Positions 34,694-43,103 of a stretch of DNA of 64,000 nucleotides are shown one piece after another (the stretch's first letter is position 1; every line of letters begins with the position of its first letter). The DNA is taken from assembly GCA_016191225.1 (NCBI GenBank), contig JACPPC010000015.1, positions 124,001-188,000 of the forward strand, given 5' to 3'. Origin of the DNA: Gemmatimonadota bacterium (lineage in GTDB: Bacteria > Gemmatimonadota > Gemmatimonadetes > Gemmatimonadales > Gemmatimonadaceae). The translations under genes were made by a program, and so were the position numbers. The notes beneath the pieces are model-generated. The model was not told where the DNA came from and ran no database searches. It saw nothing but the letters and a program-made list of their open reading frames with translations.

Positions 34694-37600
34694 CTAGAAC
34701 GACTGGCCGAGGGTCCAGACCCAGTATCCGCGGCGCAGCGGATCGGCCATCGGAATCGCGTAGTCCCAGCGCAGCAGCGCGATGTTGAACAGGTTGAGGC
34801 GCAGCCCGAACCCGTAGCTGCTGAGCGGCGTGCGCACGAGGTTGTCGGGCTGCGTGGACGACAGGGCGATCTTCTGGCCGGGGTTCCAGGCCAGCCCGAC
34901 GTCGTAGAAGAAGAGGCCGTCGAGAGGGGGCAGCGAGATCGGCAGGATACCGAGGTCGAAGCGCCGCACGAGCGGAAAGCGCAGTTCGAGGTTGGCGAAC
35001 GCGGTGCGGCTGCCGACGAGGGCGCTCGCCGAGCAGGCGGCGGTGCTGCCGCCGAGCTCGGGGAGGCACCTCGTGGAGAAGGCATTCTCGCGGTCGTAGC
35101 CCCGCACCGCCCAGGGGCGCCCGATGTACATCGGAAAGAGCGCCTCGTCCGGGCCCTTGCGCACGGTGGCCTGGAAGCGCGAGGCGAAGGTCAGGAAGCC
35201 GAACAGGATCGGATCGTAGCGCCGGTAGTCCGCGAGCCCCTCGACGAACTGGAGCCCGCTGAAGTACGGCGTGACCTGGAAGCGCATCCGGTGCCCGGAC
35301 AGCGGGCCGGTGTACCCGAACAGCGTGTTGTCCGAGACGAAGGCGACGAATGGCGCGAAGTAGGTGTAGACCTGCCCGGCGACGACGCTCCCCTCCTGGA
35401 AGCCGCTCGCCAGGCCGTTCTGCAGGTCGACCTGTCGTGTGTACGAGATCGCCGCCTGGTCGGTGTTCGTCATCTGGAGCCCGACTTCCCAGCGCGAGAA
35501 GCGGTTGAGCGGATAGTACGTGCTGCCGAACACGGTGCGGTCGATGCGGCGGTAGATCGTCTGCGTCTCGTTGTAGGTGCCGTTGCGGTTGTCGACGACG
35601 CTCGACCCGAGGTAGAAGTACTGCGGCTGCTGGTAGACGCCGAGGTTCCACTGCCAGCGGCGCCCGAGGTTCTGGTACACCGCGAAGACCTGCGCCTCGG
35701 AGATGCGGCCGTTCACCGCCGCGGCGATCGCGAGGCGGCTGTTCCCGAGCAGGTCCGAGAACACGATCGTCGTGCCGCCGAAGACGCCGCGGCCGAAGTT
35801 GTCCTGCGCGTAGCCGATCGTCGGCTGGGCCACGTACTCGGGCTGGAACGAGGTGCGGTAGTCGTAGCTGCGGAAGTTGCGACCGTCGGGGAGGGCGAGG
35901 GAGCTGCTGTCGAGCAGGGCCATCACCGACATCTGCTCGCCGCCGCGCCCCTTGTTCTCGGTGGGGAGTTCGCTCGAGGCGCGAATGCCCCCGGGCATGC
36001 GGTAGAATGATCCGCGCCGCGTCTCCGCGTCGAGCGGGGGCGTGGTGACCTGCGGACGCGTGGGACCGGTGGGCGTCGGGTTGGCCCCGCCCGGCGTGCC
36101 CTGCGCCGGCGCGCCCGGCACCGGCACCCCGCCGGCAACCTGGCTTGCCGCGGCGGCACCCATCGCTCCCCCGGCGCCGCTCGGCGTGTTCACCACCCCG
36201 CCGCCGATCGAGGCCACGACGTTCCCATCGGCCGGCACGCGGTACGGCTGCTTCTTGAGCTGGCGCGGGTTGTTCACCGACCAGACGGTGAAGTCGCCGT
36301 TCTCGAAGTACACGAAGGCCATCTTGTCGGCCTGCTTCGCCCACGTGAGCGCCGGGCTGAACTCGGTGAAGCTCGCCGCGCCGCCCACGAGGTTCGTGAG
36401 CTGGTAGTGCTCCCTGGTGGCGAGGTCGTACAGGAACACGTTCGACGTGCCGTTGCGGTCGCTGATGTACGCGATCGACTTGCCATCGGGGGCCCACATC
36501 GGGTTGATGGAGAGCCCGGCCTGGCCCGGCACGGTCGTGATGGCGCCGGTCTCGAGGTCGAGCAGGGTGACCGCGAGGCGGGTCATCTTGAGCTGCCCGA
36601 GGTCGGCGCCGGGGCCGCGGTCGGAGACGAACGCGATCGTGCGCCCGTCGGGGGACCACTGCGGCATCAGGTCGCCGTACTCGTCGTGCGTCAGCTCGCG
36701 GAGGCCGCGGCCGTCGCGGTCGATCATGTACAGGTCGGTGAGCCCGCCGCGGTTGCCGCTGAAGACGATCCGGCGCCCGTCAGGCGACCAGGTGGGATTG
36801 TTGGCCGCGGCCAGCGGCAGGTGGTCGAAGACGTGCGTCACGCGGCGCGTCCGGACCTCCAGCAGGTAGAGCACGTCACGCCCGTCCTTCTGGGCCGTGA
36901 AGGCGAGGGTGCGCCCGTCGGGGGAGAAGCTGCTCTGCGAGTACAGGAGCCGCAGCTCCTCGAAGTCGGCGTTGGTGGTCGTCTTGACGAGGCGCTTCAG
37001 CCGCTTGCCCGTGCGCGCGTCGGCCAGCCAGAGGTCGGGAAACACCTCGCCCCGCAGGAACGACCCCGTGGAGATGAAGGCCACGAGGTTGCCGTCCTCG
37101 GACAGGGCGGGGGCCACGAACAGGGCGCCCCCGGTCTTGCGCTCGTTGAGCATCGCCTGCGCGAACTTGCGCGGGCGCTCCTGCACCGCGACCTGCGGCA
37201 GGAGGGTGGCCTGCAGCGACTCCTTCCACTCCTCGCCGAGGTCGTCGAGGGAGAGGCCAAGCTCGCGGCGGAAGGCCCGCTCCACCCCGGAGTTCGGGAT
37301 CGCGTTCATGATCTCGCCGATCGCCTCGTCACCCCACCGCGAGCCCACGTACGCCCACAGCGACATCCCGTAGCGATAGGGGAAGAACTCGTCGGGGCGC
37401 TCGGTCATCTGCTTCACGCTCGGCAGGTGCCCATTGAGCGCCGCGTCGCGCATGATGAGCCGCGTGTAGCTGTGGTCGGGGCCCAGGGTCAGGTACTCGG
37501 CCATCCCCTCGATGAACCAGAGCGGGGGCGAGACCTGCGCCAGCGTCTGCAGCCCGGCGCCGGCCTGGCCGCGGGCGAAGATGTCGTACTGGAACACGTG

Positions 37601-38032
37601 CACCATCTCGTGCGCGAGCACGTGCTCGAAGCTGCGGTAGTCGCCGGTGAACGGAATCTGCGCCCGCTGCCGGAGGGCGTCGGTCACGCCGCCCGTCCCC
37701 TCGCCCTGGTCGCCGGTGATGTTGTTCTGCCCGAAGCCGCCGCGCGAGGCGAAGAAGACGAGCGGCTTCTTCTCCCGGAACTGGTGGTTCATGAGCCGCG
37801 ACAGCCGCGCGTACGAGCGCTCCGCCATGCGGGCGCCCTGCCGCGCCGCCTCGGCGATCTCCGGGTAGTAGTGCACCAGGAAGTGGTCGGTCTCGAGCAC
37901 CTTCCACTGGAAGGTCTCGTACTGGACCTGGTTCTGGCCGAAGTACCCCCGCTGCGCCGCCGCGCGCGTGCCGCAGGCGAGGGATGCCACGCCCAGCAGG
38001 GCGGCGGCAAGGGGACGGCGGAGGCGCTTCAT
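34694..38032 (-). CDS. Metallopeptidase (MA clan) - PD40 propeller - outer-membrane barrel fusion
   Basis: The 1112-residue exported protein has a signal peptide (MKRLRRPLAAALLGVASLACG). A zinc metallopeptidase-like domain follows, with HEMVHVFQYD (HExxH near residue 145) and the third-ligand region PLWFIEGMAEYLT. From about residue 330 to 590 there are TolB-type PD40 repeats (SPDGRTLAFTAQ, SPDGRRIVFSGNRGG, SPDGRTIAFVSDRGP, APDGKSIAYISDRNG). After a Gly/Pro-rich linker, residues about 730-1112 look like an Omp85/surface-antigen barrel with RPWAVRGYDRENAFS (the VRGY/F signature) and terminal WTLGQSF ending in F. All these parts are known separately. It overlaps rsfS by 4 bp (ATGA). The likely location is the outer membrane with a periplasmic protease/propeller. 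Confidence 0.85.
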   Translation of the reverse strand: MKRLRRPLAAALLGVASLACGTRAAAQRGYFGQNQVQYETFQWKVLETDHFLVHYYPEIAEAARQGARMAERSYARLSRLMNHQFREKKPLVFFASRGGFGQNNITGDQGEGTGGVTDALRQRAQIPFTGDYRSFEHVLAHEMVHVFQYDIFARGQAGAGLQTLAQVSPPLWFIEGMAEYLTLGPDHSYTRLIMRDAALNGHLPSVKQMTERPDEFFPYRYGMSLWAYVGSRWGDEAIGEIMNAIPNSGVERAFRRELGLSLDDLGEEWKESLQATLLPQVAVQERPRKFAQAMLNERKTGGALFVAPALSEDGNLVAFISTGSFLRGEVFPDLWLADARTGKRLKRLVKTTTNADFEELRLLYSQSSFSPDGRTLAFTAQKDGRDVLYLLEVRTRRVTHVFDHLPLAAANNPTWSPDGRRIVFSGNRGGLTDLYMIDRDGRGLRELTHDEYGDLMPQWSPDGRTIAFVSDRGPGADLGQLKMTRLAVTLLDLETGAITTVPGQAGLSINPMWAPDGKSIAYISDRNGTSNVFLYDLATREHYQLTNLVGGAASFTEFSPALTWAKQADKMAFVYFENGDFTVWSVNNPRQLKKQPYRVPADGNVVASIGGGVVNTPSGAGGAMGAAAASQVAGGVPVPGAPAQGTPGGANPTPTGPTRPQVTTPPLDAETRRGSFYRMPGGIRASSELPTENKGRGGEQMSVMALLDSSSLALPDGRNFRSYDYRTSFQPEYVAQPTIGYAQDNFGRGVFGGTTIVFSDLLGNSRLAIAAAVNGRISEAQVFAVYQNLGRRWQWNLGVYQQPQYFYLGSSVVDNRNGTYNETQTIYRRIDRTVFGSTYYPLNRFSRWEVGLQMTNTDQAAISYTRQVDLQNGLASGFQEGSVVAGQVYTYFAPFVAFVSDNTLFGYTGPLSGHRMRFQVTPYFSGLQFVEGLADYRRYDPILFGFLTFASRFQATVRKGPDEALFPMYIGRPWAVRGYDRENAFSTRCLPELGGSTAACSASALVGSRTAFANLELRFPLVRRFDLGILPISLPPLDGLFFYDVGLAWNPGQKIALSSTQPDNLVRTPLSSYGFGLRLNLFNIALLRWDYAIPMADPLRRGYWVWTLGQSF

Positions 38033-38430
38033 CGGTTGGCTCCCGGCAAGGCGGCGGATGCCGGCACCGGCACCACGGTCGCGTCGCTCCACAGGCGTTC
38101 GAGCTGGTAGAAGGTGCGCAGCGTCGGATGGAACAGGTGCACCACGACGTCGACGTAGTCGAGGAGGACCCAGCGGCCCTGCGGCAGCCCCTCCACGTGG
38201 TGCGCCGTGTGGCCCGCCTTCTTCATCGCCTCCATCACGTGCTCGGCGGTGCTCCGCACATGCGTGTCGGACGTGCCGCTGGCGATCACGAACCAGTCGG
38301 TCATGTCGGTGACCGGGGAGAGGTCCAGCAGGACGACATCGTAGGCCTTGTTCTCGGCACAGAGGGCGGCGGCGAGCTCGGCGACGCCGGCGGGCGACTG
38401 GGGATGGTGCTGGCTTGCGGAGGCGGCCAT
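38029..38430 (-). CDS. rsfS: Ribosome silencing factor RsfS
   Basis: The 133-residue cytoplasmic protein binds ribosomal protein uL14 and prevents subunit joining under stress. Typical motifs are ALCAENKAYDVVLLDLSPVTDMTDWFVIASGTSDTHVRSTAEHV and GRWVLLDYVDVVVHLFHPTLRTFYQLERLWSDA. It is intact and of normal length. Its stop overlaps the start of the large outer-membrane fusion protein, an unusual operon partner. Confidence 0.94.
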   Translation of the reverse strand: MAASASQHHPQSPAGVAELAAALCAENKAYDVVLLDLSPVTDMTDWFVIASGTSDTHVRSTAEHVMEAMKKAGHTAHHVEGLPQGRWVLLDYVDVVVHLFHPTLRTFYQLERLWSDATVVPVPASAALPGANR

Positions 38431-38595
38431 GCGGCGGGACGGGACTCGGGTGTGGCGCGTGACGGGGTCGAACTCCGCAGCGGGTCATTTGTTCCGGCGC
38501 GGCACGACCACGGAATGCTGGCAGGGTGCGGTGCACGGCACAATGCCGCGGCGCACGGCGCGACCACGGCGCCGCCGCTCGCCCCACCAGACACC

Positions 38596-38631
38596 CGCGG
38601 GGCGCCCGACGTTAAGTCCGGACGCCCCGCG
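38596..38631 (-). terminator. Hairpin after rplI
   Basis: Nine-base arms (38596-38604 and 38623-38631) are perfectly complementary, with further partial pairing inside. The site is 40 bp downstream of the rplI stop on the reverse strand. There is no T-run. The rest of 38431-38670 shows no gene. Confidence 0.55.
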
Positions 38632-38670
38632 ACCCTTCCCGGCCGGCTGTCGCGCGCCGCGTCCGGCCCG

Positions 38671-39114
38671 CTACTGCTTGATGACCCAGACCTTGATCTC
38701 GGGGTGCACGCCGGCGTGCAGGCGGACCGGCACCTTGTACACGCCCAGCGCCTTGATCGGCTCGTGCAGGTCGATCATCCGCTTCTCCACCTTGAGCCCC
38801 TGCTGCTCGAGCTGGTGGGCGATGTCGGCCGCCGTCACCGAGCCGAACAGCTTCCCCTCGTCGCCGACGCGCGCCGAGAAGGTCAGCTGCACCTGCTCGA
38901 GCTTGCCGGCCACGTCGCGCGCGGCACTCGTGCGCTCGGCTTCGGCCGCCTCGAGGCGGGCCCGCTCCTGCTCGATGCGCTTGCGGTTCCCCGGCGTCGC
39001 CTCGTAGGCGAGGCCGCGGGGGAGCAGGAAGTTGCGGGCGTAGCCCGCCGACACCTTCACGATGGCGCCGGTCTCACCGAGGTTGTCGATGGCGGCGCGC
39101 AGGATCACGTCCAT
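38671..39114 (-). CDS. rplI: Ribosomal protein L9 (bL9)
   Basis: The 147-residue large-subunit protein has the N-terminal domain MDVILRAAIDNLGETGAIVKVSAGYARNFLLPRGLA, the long central helix (residues about 40-75) and the C-terminal domain with FGSVTAADIA. Length and order are standard. The start ATG is 3 bp past the end of the DUF2232 gene. It closes the rpsF-rpsR-DUF2232-rplI operon. Confidence 0.96.
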   Translation of the reverse strand: MDVILRAAIDNLGETGAIVKVSAGYARNFLLPRGLAYEATPGNRKRIEQERARLEAAEAERTSAARDVAGKLEQVQLTFSARVGDEGKLFGSVTAADIAHQLEQQGLKVEKRMIDLHEPIKALGVYKVPVRLHAGVHPEIKVWVIKQ

Positions 39115-39116
39115 GG

Positions 39117-40166
39117 TCACTCCGAAGATTGGGGGGTCACGCGGGTCCGGGTGCGCCAGTCGAGCCAGGTGTCGATCACCCCGAGGCCCAGCGCGAGCGA
39201 GAGCACGGCCGGCACCGCCACCGGAAAGGCGACGATCATCACCACCGCGAGCAGCGCGGTCATCGCGCGGCCCGGGTTGAGGAACCACCACAGCACCCCC
39301 AGGCCGCGCAGGGCGTAGAGGGCGCCGAAGCAGACGAGCACGTTCGTCCCCAGCAGGCGCGCCCGCGGCGCCTCCGGGAGCACCACCAGCGCGAACCCGG
39401 CCACGAGGCCCCACACCAGCTCGTCGCTGAAGCGGAAGTCGCGCAGCCGGGCGAGCGGGGGACCGAGGGGCACACGGCCGGTGCGGTGGTAGAGCGCCCA
39501 GGCGAGGGCGAGGGCCAGCACCGACTGCAGCACCAGCATCGCCGGGGCGATCGTGGCGTACGACGCCGCAATCGCCGGGAGGGCCCGGAGCTGCTCGAGG
39601 AAGCTCGACCCGGCCTCGCCGAGCGCGGGCGACTGCTGCACCTGCTTCGCCCACTCGGGCGACGCGAGGTACGTCTCCCAGACCGTGGCCGGGACGGCGA
39701 TGCGGTCGGCGTATTCCTTGCGCACCGTTCCGTCGATCAGCTCCGGCCCGCCGGCGCTCACACCGGCCAGCACGAGGACGACCAGCATGGTGAGTCCCGC
39801 CGCGGCGATGCCGCGCCCCACGAACGGCCGCGACGGCTTGCTGAGCGCGATCACCAGCCCGAAACCGCCGGCGAGGAGGACGGCCCACGCCCGCTGCAGC
39901 GTGTCAAAGGTGCCCGACGGTGCCGGCCAGAGCACCGCCGCCGCGCCCACCAACGCCCAGGCCCCGGCGAGGGCGAGGCTCCCGCCCGCCAGCCACCCCA
40001 CGATCATGAGGGCCGCCATCGCCGGGAGGAGGAGACGGTGGGGCTCGGTGACCGGGACGAACACGGCGAGGAGGTAGGGCAGCAGCAGGAACGCGACGAG
40101 GGCCGCCGTGAGCAGCCCCCATCCCCCTCGCGCGCGCGGCTCGGCCGCCGGTGCCGCGTCAGCCAC
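39117..40166 (-). CDS. DUF2232 (YybS-like) polytopic membrane protein
   Basis: The 349-residue inner-membrane protein has about eight hydrophobic helices (for example LLTAALVAFLLLPYLLAVFV, LAGAWALVGAAAVLWPA, AWAVLLAGGFGLVIALS, LTMLVVLVLAGVSA, LVWGLVAGFALVVLPEA, ALLAVVMIVAFPVAVPAVLSLALGLGV). A soluble loop of about 60 residues lies in the middle. Its place between rpsR and rplI matches the DUF2232/YybS gene found there in several phyla, and that context is a large part of the call. The function is unknown. Confidence 0.75.
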   Translation of the reverse strand: MADAAPAAEPRARGGWGLLTAALVAFLLLPYLLAVFVPVTEPHRLLLPAMAALMIVGWLAGGSLALAGAWALVGAAAVLWPAPSGTFDTLQRAWAVLLAGGFGLVIALSKPSRPFVGRGIAAAGLTMLVVLVLAGVSAGGPELIDGTVRKEYADRIAVPATVWETYLASPEWAKQVQQSPALGEAGSSFLEQLRALPAIAASYATIAPAMLVLQSVLALALAWALYHRTGRVPLGPPLARLRDFRFSDELVWGLVAGFALVVLPEAPRARLLGTNVLVCFGALYALRGLGVLWWFLNPGRAMTALLAVVMIVAFPVAVPAVLSLALGLGVIDTWLDWRTRTRVTPQSSE

Positions 40167-40170
40167 CGGC

Positions 40171-40392
40171 TTACGGTGTGTGGCCGCGGGTGTACGGGAT
40201 CAGCGCCAGGTACCGGGCCCGCTTGATCGCCTTGGCCAGCTGGCGCTGGTGCCGGGCGTCAACGCCGCTCAGCCGGCTGGGCAGGATCTTCCCGTTGTCG
40301 GTGATGAAGCGGGCGAGCAGCCGGTCGTCCTTGTAGTCCACGTAGCGGATGCCGGCCTCGGTGATCGGGCAGGGCTTCTTGTTGCGTCGCAT
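40171..40392 (-). CDS. rpsR: Ribosomal protein S18 (bS18)
   Basis: The 73-residue small-subunit protein begins [21 protein letters not shown] and includes the conserved [34 protein letters not shown]. It is intact, 3 bp downstream of rpsF. S6 and S18 form a pair in the ribosome. Confidence 0.97.
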   Translation of the reverse strand: MRRNKKPCPITEAGIRYVDYKDDRLLARFITDNGKILPSRLSGVDARHQRQLAKAIKRARYLALIPYTRGHTP

Positions 40393-40395
40393 GGG

Positions 40396-40758
40396 TTACT
40401 CCTCGTCGTCGTCGTCGTCGCCGTCGCGGGCACGCGCGGCGAGCTGTTCTTCGGTCTGCGGCGGGGCGCCGAGTTCGTGCTCGTGGAGGGAGACCAGGTA
40501 GCGGATCACGCCGTCGTCGAGGCGCAGGGCGCGCTCGTACTCGGGGAGCTGCTTCGGGTCGGTGTCGAAGCGCGCGATGACGTAGTAGCCGTTCTCGCGC
40601 CGCTTGATGGGGTAGGCGAGCTGGCGCCGGCCCCAGTGCTCGAGCGTCACCTCGCCCACGGGGGCAAGGAGGTCGTGAAAGCGGCCGATCTTGTCGGTGA
40701 TGGCGGCGTCTTCGAGGGTGGAATCGAAGATGTACACCGCCTCGTACGTGCGAGGCAT
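40396..40758 (-). CDS. rpsF: Ribosomal protein S6 (bS6)
   Basis: The 120-residue small-subunit protein has the start PRTYEAVYIFDSTLEDAA, the middle GRRQLAYPIKRRENGYYVIARFD, and an acidic tail (DGDDDDDEE). The ATG at 40758 is preferred over the TTG at 40767, because GGGAG lies 10 nt upstream of the ATG and only one base before the TTG. The leader of about 100 nt contains a GC-rich stem near 40790-40812. S6:S18 binding sites are known in rpsF leaders of other bacteria, but I cannot confirm the CCG-bulge motif here. Confidence 0.96.
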   Translation of the reverse strand: MPRTYEAVYIFDSTLEDAAITDKIGRFHDLLAPVGEVTLEHWGRRQLAYPIKRRENGYYVIARFDTDPKQLPEYERALRLDDGVIRYLVSLHEHELGAPPQTEEQLAARARDGDDDDDEE

Positions 40759-40869
40759 GCTGGCCAAGCTCCCTTTGGTCTGTGGGGCCCCCCGCGCGCT
40801 TGCCGGGGCGCGGGAGGAGGGTGGAGGCCCCCGGCGGAAGGTGCCGGAGCCAGTTGTATCGAGCCCTGA

Positions 40870-40898
40870 ATCCTAGCCGGTGCGCCCCCGGCAGGCAA
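40870..40898 (-). promoter_or_regulatory. Promoter of the rpsF operon
   Basis: On the reverse strand TTGCCT (40893-40898) and TAGGAT (40870-40875) are separated by exactly 17 bp. The transcript would start near 40863, giving a leader of about 105 nt before the rpsF ATG. Confidence 0.55.
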
Positions 40899-40978
40899 CG
40901 TCTTGGGCGCGCCGGACGGAGGGGGAACAGGAGCTGCGGGAGACGGGTAGCGCCCTTCGCCCCCAGGCCGGACTTCCC

Positions 40979-41605
40979 ATGTCCCTGCGTCGCACCCTCG
41001 CTGCCGCGGCCTCGCCGACGCCCTTGCCCTCCCGGGCGCCCGCGCCGAGGCACTGTTCGACAACGGCACGCCGAACGGGGCGGGCTACGCCTCGTTCACG
41101 AACCCGGGGCCGTCGGGGATCAAGCGGCAGTTCAGCTTCGACAACTTCGTGGTGGGGGGCGGCGGGGAGCGTGCCCTTCCCGGGGAGCAGCGCCTGGTCT
41201 GCCACCCCGGGCCATGCGCCACGCATGGGCGCACCTTCTATGGCTTGACCCTGGATCTCGTGCCCGGCGGGTGCTGAATGACGATCGTCAACGACGCGCC
41301 GGGCGACGCTTCGCACCACGGGGCGTTCGTGCAGGCCACCAACGAGGTCGCGCGCACCGCCGCGGTCGGCGACCGAAGGGGGATCTGGCTGGTGAACGCG
41401 GGCGCGCAGGGTCACGTTCCACGTCCTCGGCGTCGACAAGGTCGTCATGACCCGCACGGCCGGCGGCGGCAACTTCCTGTTCGACGGCATGGTGTTCAAC
41501 GAGCCGCACACGGGCACCCTGCCGGAACCGGCGTCCCTCGCGCTCATGGCCACGGGCCGGGCGGGGCTGGCGAGGGTCGCGCGCCGTCGCCGGCCGCAGC
41601 GCCCG
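40979..41605 (+). pseudogene. Degraded PEP-CTERM protein gene
   Basis: The pieces of one secreted PEP-CTERM protein lie in two frames. ATG 40979 opens a signal peptide (MSLRRTLAAAA). The reading must shift frame before 41008-41050 to continue as LADALALPGARAEALFDNGTPNGAGYA...FSFDNFVVGGGG. A TGA at 41275 stops that frame, and the same frame goes on (TIVNDAPGDASHHGAFVQATNEVARTAA). Near 41405 it must shift again to give VTFHVLGVDKVVMTRTAGGGNFLFDG and the tail LPEPASLALMATGRAGLARVARRRR. There is no stop before it runs into the convergent 3' end of ychF. Three lesions in about 600 bp make a pseudogene much more likely than a sequencing slip. Confidence 0.8.
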
Positions 41606-42706
41606 CTACACGTTGAAGCGAAAGAGGAGTACGTCGCCGTCGGCGACGACGTACTCCTTGCCCTCGCTCCGCACCACGCCCTTCTCGCGGGCCCCCTTCC
41701 AGCCGTTGTTGCCGACGAAATCGTCATATCCAACCGTTTCGGCGCGAATGAAGCCGCGCTCGAAGTCGGTGTGGATCACGCCGGCGGCGGCGGGGGCCGT
41801 GTCGCCCCGGTGGATCGTCCAGGCGCGCACCTCGACCTCGCCGGCGGTGAAGTAGGTCTGCAGCCCCATCAGGTGGTAGCCGGCGCGGATCAGCCGGTCG
41901 AGCCCGGCGCTCTCGAGGCCCAGCGACTGCAGGAACTCGGCGCGGTCGGCGGCGGGGAGCTCGGCCAGTTCGGCCTCGATCTTGGCCGAGAACGGCACCA
42001 CCTCGGCGTGCTCGCCGCTGGCCGCGATCGCCGCCCGCAGCGCCTTCAGCTGCGGCCCCTCGTCGCCGTGCAGCTCGGCATCGGTCACGTTGGCGGCGTA
42101 CAGCACCGGCTTGGTGGTGAGGAGCGTGAGGGGCGCCAGCGCGGCGAGCTCCGCCGCCGGGAGATTCGCTTCCCACAGTCCCTTGCCCTCGGACAGGAAC
42201 TGCATCGCCTTCTCGAGCACGGGGAGCTCGGCCGCGGCCTCCTTCTCGCCGACGCGGGCGGCGCGCCGCGTCCTGTCGAGCCGCTTCTCCACCGTGGCGA
42301 GGTCGGAGAGCGCGAGCTCGAACTCGATCACCTCGCGGTCCCGCACCGGGTCCACGGCACCCATCACATGCGTGACGTCGGGGTCCTCGAAGCAGCGCAC
42401 GACCTGCACGATCGCGTCGGTCTCGCGGATGTTGGCGAGGAACTTGTTGCCCAGCCCCTCGCCCTGCGAGGCGCCCTTGACCAGCCCGGCGATGTCGACG
42501 AACTGGACCACGGCGGGCACGACCTTCTTCGGCTGCACGATCGCGGCGAGGCGCTCGAGCCGGGGATCGGGCACCTCGACCATGCCGACGTTCGGCTCGA
42601 CCGTGCAGAAGGGATAGTTCGCCGCCTCGGCCTTGGCCGCGGTGAGCGCATTGAAGAGCGTCGACTTCCCCACGTTGGGGAGGCCGACGATGCCGAGCTT
42701 GAGCAT
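41606..42706 (-). CDS. ychF: YchF/OLA1-type redox-regulated ATPase
   Basis: The 366-residue cytoplasmic P-loop protein of the Obg-like family prefers ATP and is linked to ribosomes and the oxidative-stress response. It starts LKLGIVGLPNVGKSTLFNALT (G1), has FVDIAGLVKGASQGEGLGNKFL (switch II), and the altered G4 motif NVTDAEL, typical of YchF. The C-terminal TGS domain has QTYFTAGEVEVRAWTIHRG. The ATG at 42706 starts the G1 motif directly. The usual neighbour pth lies 2.2 kb away, separated here by PEP-CTERM genes. Confidence 0.96.
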   Translation of the reverse strand: MLKLGIVGLPNVGKSTLFNALTAAKAEAANYPFCTVEPNVGMVEVPDPRLERLAAIVQPKKVVPAVVQFVDIAGLVKGASQGEGLGNKFLANIRETDAIVQVVRCFEDPDVTHVMGAVDPVRDREVIEFELALSDLATVEKRLDRTRRAARVGEKEAAAELPVLEKAMQFLSEGKGLWEANLPAAELAALAPLTLLTTKPVLYAANVTDAELHGDEGPQLKALRAAIAASGEHAEVVPFSAKIEAELAELPAADRAEFLQSLGLESAGLDRLIRAGYHLMGLQTYFTAGEVEVRAWTIHRGDTAPAAAGVIHTDFERGFIRAETVGYDDFVGNNGWKGAREKGVVRSEGKEYVVADGDVLLFRFNV

Positions 42707-42792
42707 GGCGGAACGTCGGGGCGGGAGGGCCGTGCGCCTGCGGCAGGCGGCTCGCAGGGCACGCATCGTGCGGAACACGCACGCGATGGCGA

Positions 42793-42801
42793 AGTATAGC
42801 A
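42793..42801 (-). promoter_or_regulatory. Extended -10 promoter for ychF
   Basis: On the reverse strand the sequence TGCTATACT is a TGn extended -10 element with five of six consensus bases in TATACT. There is no good -35. The leader would be about 80 nt. Confidence 0.5.
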
Positions 42802-42917
42802 CGCAGGCGAAGGCCGGGCGCGTCCGATGCTCGAGCGGCGGTGGGCGTTGCCCGCGCATCGATGGCTCGTCCCCACAGCGTTACGCAGGCCGGACCGGGA
42901 ACCCCGGAGGATGCATC

Positions 42918-43034
42918 GTGGACCAGCAGTCGCTCCACCCGACGGTACGATCGCGCGCCACCTGGCGCTGGGTCGTCGCGGCGATCGGGCTCGTGGCCTT
43001 CCAGGTCCTGAGCGTGCTCGTGTTCGAGCGATAG
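42918..43034 (+). CDS. Small single-helix membrane protein (38 aa)
   Basis: The 38-residue protein has a polar N-terminus (about 17 residues with R and H) and one hydrophobic helix (WVVAAIGLVAFQVLSVLVF), ending ER. Support comes from GGAGG seven bases before the GTG and a perfect bidirectional terminator 37 bp after the stop. The gene is divergent from ychF. I recognise no family, and comparison with relatives would be decisive. Confidence 0.5.
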   Translation: MDQQSLHPTVRSRATWRWVVAAIGLVAFQVLSVLVFER

Positions 43035-43071
43035 CACGGTCGCGGCGCGCGAAGCGCCAGGTCGACAACGA

Positions 43072-43099
43072 AAAAGCCCCGCCAACTGGCGGGGCTTTT
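43072..43099. terminator. Bidirectional Rho-independent terminator
   Basis: AAAAGCCCCGCC (43072-43083) and GGCGGGGCTTTT (43088-43099) pair perfectly around AACT. T-runs form on both strands. It separates the small forward gene from the convergent reverse PEP-CTERM gene. Confidence 0.92.
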
Positions 43100-43103
43100 C
43101 GCT

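Noticed and set aside
40979..41605. Programmed frameshifting in the PEP-CTERM gene near rpsF
   Set aside because: Two shifts plus an internal TGA and a missing final stop fit decay, and no slippery sequence is evident.
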